Assembly: GCA_013698285.1 (NCBI GenBank) | Contig: JACCVE010000231.1 | Location: 1-9,889, forward strand | Reading direction: 5' to 3' | Length of the DNA stretch: 9,889 nt | From: Chloroflexia bacterium | GTDB lineage: Bacteria; Chloroflexota; Chloroflexia; Thermomicrobiales; UBA6265 | Part shown: positions 6,668-9,889 of the stretch, one piece after another | Position numbering within the stretch: the stretch's first letter is position 1 | How the letters are laid out: each line of letters starts with the position of its first letter | Made by a program: the position numbers and the translations under genes | The notes under the pieces: model-generated | What the model saw: only the letters and a program-made list of their open reading frames with translations | Database searches by the model: none | Told to the model about the DNA's origin: nothing

Positions 6668-7870
6668 TCACTGGCCGCCCGGCCAGCCGACCAGGCTGGA
6701 GGCGATGTGCCGCTTCAAGATCAGTTCGAGGTAGTGGATCGGGTAGAGCAGGGTGTCCCAGCGGGCGTCGGCGGTGGCGCGGGGGGCCCGCTCGGCCATC
6801 ACCCAGGCCGAGAGGCGGTCGATCTCGGCGGTCCCGGTCACCCCGGACGGGGCCTCGACCCGGACCAGGGCGTGGCGGGCGTCCTGCCCCTGGTGATCGC
6901 GGAGGCGCAGGTACCACAGGGTCGGACGGTGGCGGTCGGTGGCCGTCGGGGCGGCGAGGTCATCCTCGGGGACGGAGCGGCGGTTGTCCCTCGGGCGGTA
7001 GGCGGAGGTCCGGTGGCCGGGCGCCAATTCGAAGACATCGACCGCCTCCTGGCCGACCAGGTGCTGGCTGGTGACATCTTTGACCAGGCCGATGGCGTTT
7101 GGCACGTCGAGCCGGAGGCGGCCATCGACCACCAGCCACTCGCCGTCCGGGGCGCCGGAGGCCCGCTCGCCCCACTCGTCGAGCAGGCCGGATTCGACCT
7201 CCTCCCGGACGCCCCGGGCCGCGACGTAGGCGGCCTCGATCATCTTGCCGTACTGGTTGGCGACGGCCGCGTAGGCGTCGTCGTCGTCCAGGTAGGCCAG
7301 GGGGTCGATGACCTCCATGCCCCGTTCGTCCAGGGCGTCGAGCAGGTTCCGCAGATCGCGGTTCCCGGTCCGGCGGGGGATCAGCCAGACGTGGCGCAGG
7401 CGCAGGGTGCCCGGCATCACCGACGGCTCGCCCCGCTCGTCCCGCCGCAGGACCGCGGCGGCGGCGACGGTGGCCACGACGGGGACCAGGCCAATCCGCC
7501 AGACCAGGAGGGTCTTCTGGCTGCCGTCGAGGAAGGCCCGCAGGCGGGAGGGCGCGACCCCCCCGGAGGGGACGCGGTGGCAGCAGATGGCCAGGTGCCC
7601 CTCCAGTCGCTCGATCGGGGCGTCGAGCAGAGAGAGGGCGGCGTCGCCGTTGGGGCGCCGGATCGTGCCCGCCCCGGCAAAGGCCATCTCCAGGCCGCCC
7701 GCGCCGCGCATGCTGGCGAACGGGACCTCGGAGGCCCGCAGGTCCCGCTCGATCGCCAGCACCGCCTCGCTCAGGGACCGCGACGACCTCCCCGGCCGGG
7801 CGGCCCGGGGCCGGGGGGGACCCGCCGGGATGGGGCCGGACTGGCCGCCCGGCGACACGTTGGAAACCAC
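6668..7870 (-). CDS. nurA: NurA-family 5'-3' DNA nuclease, HerA partner
   Basis: A 400-residue protein that matches the NurA fold by motifs: AFLDGS with D115; E232 followed 17 residues later by D249 in WLVVDGRL; NAIGLVKDV with K264; and near the C-terminus Y380 and H388. From memory, Sulfolobus NurA uses D58, E114, D131, Y291 and H299. The E-to-D spacing (17) and Y-to-H spacing (8) are the same here, which is strong support. The family is an endo- and exonuclease working as a dimer on the HerA ring. This version is longer than archaeal NurA (about 330), with a low-complexity Pro/Gly/Arg N-terminus and a wider gap between the first and second motifs. The start is GTG 7870, chosen for its GGAGAGG at 9 bases; the next GTG, four codons in, is possible. 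It is the first gene of the four-gene cluster, and the stop is 57 nt before herA. Confidence 0.85.
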   Translation of the reverse strand: MVSNVSPGGQSGPIPAGPPRPRAARPGRSSRSLSEAVLAIERDLRASEVPFASMRGAGGLEMAFAGAGTIRRPNGDAALSLLDAPIERLEGHLAICCHRVPSGGVAPSRLRAFLDGSQKTLLVWRIGLVPVVATVAAAAVLRRDERGEPSVMPGTLRLRHVWLIPRRTGNRDLRNLLDALDERGMEVIDPLAYLDDDDAYAAVANQYGKMIEAAYVAARGVREEVESGLLDEWGERASGAPDGEWLVVDGRLRLDVPNAIGLVKDVTSQHLVGQEAVDVFELAPGHRTSAYRPRDNRRSVPEDDLAAPTATDRHRPTLWYLRLRDHQGQDARHALVRVEAPSGVTGTAEIDRLSAWVMAERAPRATADARWDTLLYPIHYLELILKRHIASSLVGWPGGQ

Positions 7871-7879
7871 CGGGGGGCA

Positions 7880-7886
7880 CCTCTCC
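7880..7886 (-). promoter_or_regulatory. Ribosome binding site deciding the GTG start of nurA
   Basis: The minus strand reads GGAGAGG, then nine bases, then GTG at 7870. No ATG lies near the start of this reading frame, so this Shine-Dalgarno match is the main reason for choosing the GTG. Confidence 0.65.
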
Positions 7887-7962
7887 GGGATCGACAGCAG
7901 ACCGGCCGACCAGCCAATGACGAGGAACGGTCGGGACAGAACGGGCGTGCGGGGGTGGGGGG

Positions 7963-7991
7963 AGTATAGCGCGTCGGGAGGACGGGTGGCG
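7963..7991 (-). promoter_or_regulatory. Candidate promoter of the nurA-herA-sbcD-sbcC operon
   Basis: A TATACT hexamer (minus strand, 7968-7963) is a good match to a sigma-70 -10 box and is conspicuous in this GC-rich gap. Seventeen bases upstream the sequence is CGCCAC (7991-7986), a poor -35 match. A start just downstream would give a leader of roughly 85 bases before the GTG of nurA. The 274-base gap separates the operon from dtd, which argues for an own promoter. The -10 element is seen; its function is inferred. Confidence 0.35.
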
Positions 7992-8010
7992 CGAATGGGG
8001 TGGCGACCTG

Positions 8011-8103
8011 GTAGGGGCGTCGCTCGCCGCGGCCTTCAATGGTACGTACGTTTCATTCCTAGCAAATCGTTAGGTGGAAGGGCGCAGCACGCGGCGCCCC
8101 TAC
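8011..8103. repeat. 93-bp imperfect inverted-repeat (MITE-like or hairpin) element
   Basis: The two ends, 8011-8037 and 8077-8103, are inverted copies matching at 22 of 27 positions, with perfect outer 9-mers GTAGGGGCG and CGCCCCTAC. The interior is AT-richer than the surroundings and holds a palindrome GTACGTAC (8042-8049) and a small hairpin CCTAGC/GTTAGG (8058-8063 with 8069-8074, one G-T pair). No coding capacity, and no target-site duplication is evident. It lies 41 bases past the dtd stop and about 40 bases upstream of the candidate nurA promoter. It could be a non-autonomous mobile element, a REP-like extragenic palindrome, or a structured 3' end of the isp-dtd transcript; there is no T-tract. 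Apart from this element and the promoter candidate, nothing else was seen in the 7871-8144 gap. Confidence 0.6.
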
Positions 8104-8144
8104 AGGAGGGGTAGGTACTATGGCACCGATGCGTAGGCGAAGTG

Positions 8145-8666
8145 TCAGCCGGCCGGGCCGGGTCCGAGGTCGTCCGAATCGAGCCAGAGGGTGACGGGGC
8201 CGTCGTTGACCGATTCGACCCGCATGCCGGCACCGAACCGGCCGGTGGCGACGGAGAGGCCATGGTCGGCGATGGCTGCGACGAAGCGATCGACCAGGGG
8301 GGCGGCCAGGTCCGGTGGCGCGGCCCCGGCGAAACTGGGGCGGCGGCCCCGACGGAGGTCGCCGTAGAGGGTGAATTGGGAGACGACCAGGACGCCGACC
8401 GGCGGCTGGCCCGGGTCGGCCCCGCCCGGGTCGGTCGATCCGGCACCGCCCGCGCCGTGGAGATCGAGGGCGGAGCGGTTCATCTTGCCGTCGTGGTCTT
8501 CGAAGATGCGCAGGTTGACGACCTTCTCGGCCAGGGCCTCGACCCGGGCCGCGTCGTCGCCGTGGCCGATGCCGACCAGGAGGAGCAACCCGGGCCCGAT
8601 CTCCCCGACGACCTCGTCCCCGACGGTGACGCTGGCCCGGCTGACCCGCTGGATCAGGACGCGCAC
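8145..8666 (-). CDS. dtd: D-aminoacyl-tRNA deacylase (DTD)
   Basis: A 173-residue cytosolic enzyme that hydrolyses D-aminoacyl (and glycyl) esters mischarged on tRNA, keeping D-residues out of protein. The N-terminus MRVLIQRVSRASVTV and the following GEIGPGLLLLVGI are typical of the family. The two defining motifs are present: SQFTL (96-100) and NDGPVT (154-159), whose Gly-Pro gives chiral selectivity. It is longer than the usual 145-150 residues because of a Gly/Pro/Asp-rich insert at about residues 70-90, just before the strand leading to SQFTL, and a short C-terminal tail. The start is a GTG at 8666, 13 nt inside the 3' end of ispF, so translation is probably coupled. The gene is the last of the ispD-ispF-dtd unit. 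Confidence 0.95.
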   Translation of the reverse strand: MRVLIQRVSRASVTVGDEVVGEIGPGLLLLVGIGHGDDAARVEALAEKVVNLRIFEDHDGKMNRSALDLHGAGGAGSTDPGGADPGQPPVGVLVVSQFTLYGDLRRGRRPSFAGAAPPDLAAPLVDRFVAAIADHGLSVATGRFGAGMRVESVNDGPVTLWLDSDDLGPGPAG

Positions 8667-9211
8667 GGTGATCCACCGGTGGGTCGCGCGGCCGGGACGC
8701 CGGGATTTTGAATCGAAGGCGGGACGTCCCGATACACGATCGTCACGGCCAGGGCGGCGATGCCCTCGCCCCGGCCGACGAAGCCCATCCCTTCGTTGGT
8801 GGTGGCCTTGATCCCGATCGCGTCACCGTCGAGGCCGAGGGCTCGACCGATCGCGGCTCGCATCGCGGGGACGTGGGGGTTCACCTTCGGCGCCTCGGCG
8901 ATCACCGTCGCGTCGATGTTGCCGATCGTCCAACCGGCGGCCCGGACCAGGCCGGCGGCCGTGGCGAGGAGAACCAGGCTGTCGGCCCCGGCGAAGGTGG
9001 GGTCGCCGGGGGGGAAGTGCTGGCCGATGTCGCCGCGGCCGGCCGCCCCGAGCAGGGCGTCGGCCATGGCGTGGAGCAGGACGTCGGCGTCGGAGTGGCC
9101 GGCCAGGCCGCGGTCGTGGTCGATCCGGACCCCGCCGAGGACCAGGTCCCGCCCCGCGGCGAAGGCGTGGACGTCGTAGCCGATGCCGGTGCGGATCGCC
9201 GGGATGGTCAT
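8654..9211 (-). CDS. ispF: 2-C-methyl-D-erythritol 2,4-cyclodiphosphate synthase (IspF)
   Basis: A 185-residue enzyme of the methylerythritol phosphate pathway. It converts CDP-methylerythritol 2-phosphate to the cyclic diphosphate with release of CMP, acting as a homotrimer. The signature GIGYDVHAF supplies zinc ligands D13 and H15; GHSDADVLLHA supplies H47. DIGQHFP, the IAEAPKVNPH segment and the KATTNEGMGFVGRGEG motif are all present. ATG 9211 overlaps the ispD stop as ATGA and has GGGGGAG upstream within ispD. The conserved fold ends near residue 162 (AVTIVYRD); a further 23 residues, rich in Pro, Gly and Ser, form a non-conserved-looking tail whose codons run into the start of dtd. The arrangement directly after ispD is common and matches their role in the same pathway. 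Confidence 0.97.
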   Translation of the reverse strand: MTIPAIRTGIGYDVHAFAAGRDLVLGGVRIDHDRGLAGHSDADVLLHAMADALLGAAGRGDIGQHFPPGDPTFAGADSLVLLATAAGLVRAAGWTIGNIDATVIAEAPKVNPHVPAMRAAIGRALGLDGDAIGIKATTNEGMGFVGRGEGIAALAVTIVYRDVPPSIQNPGVPAARPTGGSPCAS

Positions 9212-9889
9212 GGGGTGGTCTCCCCCGCGCCGGTCGCCGTCGCGTCGGGCGCGGTGAAGACGTGGGCCAGGAGCGCGGCGGCAAGGACGAGGTCGTCTGG
9301 GCGGGTGATCTTGAGGTTGGTGGCCGCGCCGGGGACGACCGTCACCGGCCAGCCAAGGGTCTCGAAGAGGCCCGCCTCGTCGGTGTGGTCACGGGCGAAC
9401 TCGGGGCCGGTCATCGCGCGCAGGAGGAGGTCACGGCGGAAGGCCTGGGGCGTCTGGGCGGCCCAGAGGCCGTCGCGGGAGACCGTCTCGACGATCGCCA
9501 GGCCGGGATCGACCCGCTTCAGGGTGTCATGGACGGGGACGGCGGCGATGGCAGCGCCGTCGCGGCGGGCGGCGGCGGCGCAGGCTTCCACGAGGTCCGG
9601 CGTGACGAGGGGCCGGGCCCCGTCGTGGATCACGACCACGTCGTGGTCCCCGGGGGTGGCGAGCAGGCCGGCGAGGGTCGAATCCTGGCGCCGGCCGCCG
9701 CCGGCGACGATGTGGACCGGCACGCCCCAATCGCCACCGGCGACCATCCGTTCAGCCGCCGCCCGGACCGCCTCACCGACCACGAGGACGACCCCGGCAA
9801 CTGAGGGAGCGCGGCAGATGGTCGCGAGGGCAGTGGAGAGCACGGTACCGGTCCCGAGCGGGGCCAGGACCTTGGGCGTGGGGCCGAAC
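9208..9889 (-). CDS. ispD: 2-C-methyl-D-erythritol 4-phosphate cytidylyltransferase (IspD), 5' end beyond window
   Basis: The frame is open to the right edge of the window, giving 226 C-terminal residues that begin FGPTPKVLAPLG. This matches the PK-x-x-x-PLG segment just after the missing N-terminal G-x-G-x-R-M nucleotide-binding loop, so roughly 15-25 residues are outside the window. The enzyme transfers CMP from CTP to methylerythritol phosphate. Other family marks are VVVIHDGARPLV (CTP and metal site), WAAQTPQAF, HTDEAGLFE, and TNLKITRPDDL near the end. The GTG at 9843 is an in-frame internal codon, not the start, because conserved residues lie upstream of it. The stop overlaps ispF by 4 nt. 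Confidence 0.95.
   Translation of the reverse strand, partial: FGPTPKVLAPLGTGTVLSTALATICRAPSVAGVVLVVGEAVRAAAERMVAGGDWGVPVHIVAGGGRRQDSTLAGLLATPGDHDVVVIHDGARPLVTPDLVEACAAAARRDGAAIAAVPVHDTLKRVDPGLAIVETVSRDGLWAAQTPQAFRRDLLLRAMTGPEFARDHTDEAGLFETLGWPVTVVPGAATNLKITRPDDLVLAAALLAHVFTAPDATATGAGETTP

Noticed and set aside
6332..7969. Plus-strand open frame of 545 codons antisense to nurA and the start of herA
   Set aside because: Low-complexity composition and no motif, opposite two genes with good catalytic signatures and ribosome sites; a GC shadow.
6960..8039. Minus-strand frame of 359 codons overlapping nurA and its upstream gap
   Set aside because: Almost entirely Arg/Pro/Gly with no domain; it is the alternate frame of nurA.
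8011..8103. The inverted repeat as a rho-independent terminator for dtd
   Set aside because: No T-run follows either arm and the loop is long, so it does not fit a standard intrinsic terminator. A looser 3'-end role cannot be excluded.

Overview
This is a very GC-rich bacterial window in which nearly all coding capacity lies on the minus strand. No phage, insertion-sequence transposase, CRISPR array or RNA gene is visible. The GC content, gene content and long antisense shadow ORFs suit a Chloroflexota-type bacterium, possibly Thermomicrobia or Sphaerobacter-like. That placement is an inference from general features, not from a marker gene.

Layout from left to right. The first 141 bases are the plus-strand C-terminal end of a probable DoxX/DoxD-like membrane protein. 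A short convergent intergenic gap (142-333) with two small hairpins follows. From 7870 down to 334 runs a compact minus-strand cluster, in transcription order nurA, herA, sbcD/mre11, sbcC/rad50. Its spacings are 57 nt, 33 nt and a 4-nt stop/start overlap. A 274-base gap (7871-8144) upstream of nurA holds a candidate promoter and a 93-bp imperfect inverted-repeat element. To its right a second tight minus-strand unit encodes ispD (5' end cut by the window), ispF and dtd, joined by 4-nt and 13-nt overlaps.

The four-gene cluster is the main biological interest. HerA (hexameric FtsK/HerA translocase), NurA (nuclease), Mre11/SbcD (nuclease) and Rad50/SbcC (ABC ATPase with coiled coil and zinc hook) are the components of the archaeal DNA double-strand-break end-resection machinery, and here they sit together in a bacterial operon. 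In the archaeal model Mre11-Rad50 recognises and opens the end, and HerA-NurA then resects it to give a 3' single strand for the recombinase. All four proteins keep their main catalytic signatures. The HerA homologue, however, has an unusual, one-residue-longer P-loop and is much larger than archaeal HerA.

The ispD-ispF-dtd unit is housekeeping. Two adjacent steps of the methylerythritol phosphate isoprenoid pathway are paired with a D-aminoacyl-tRNA proofreading enzyme.
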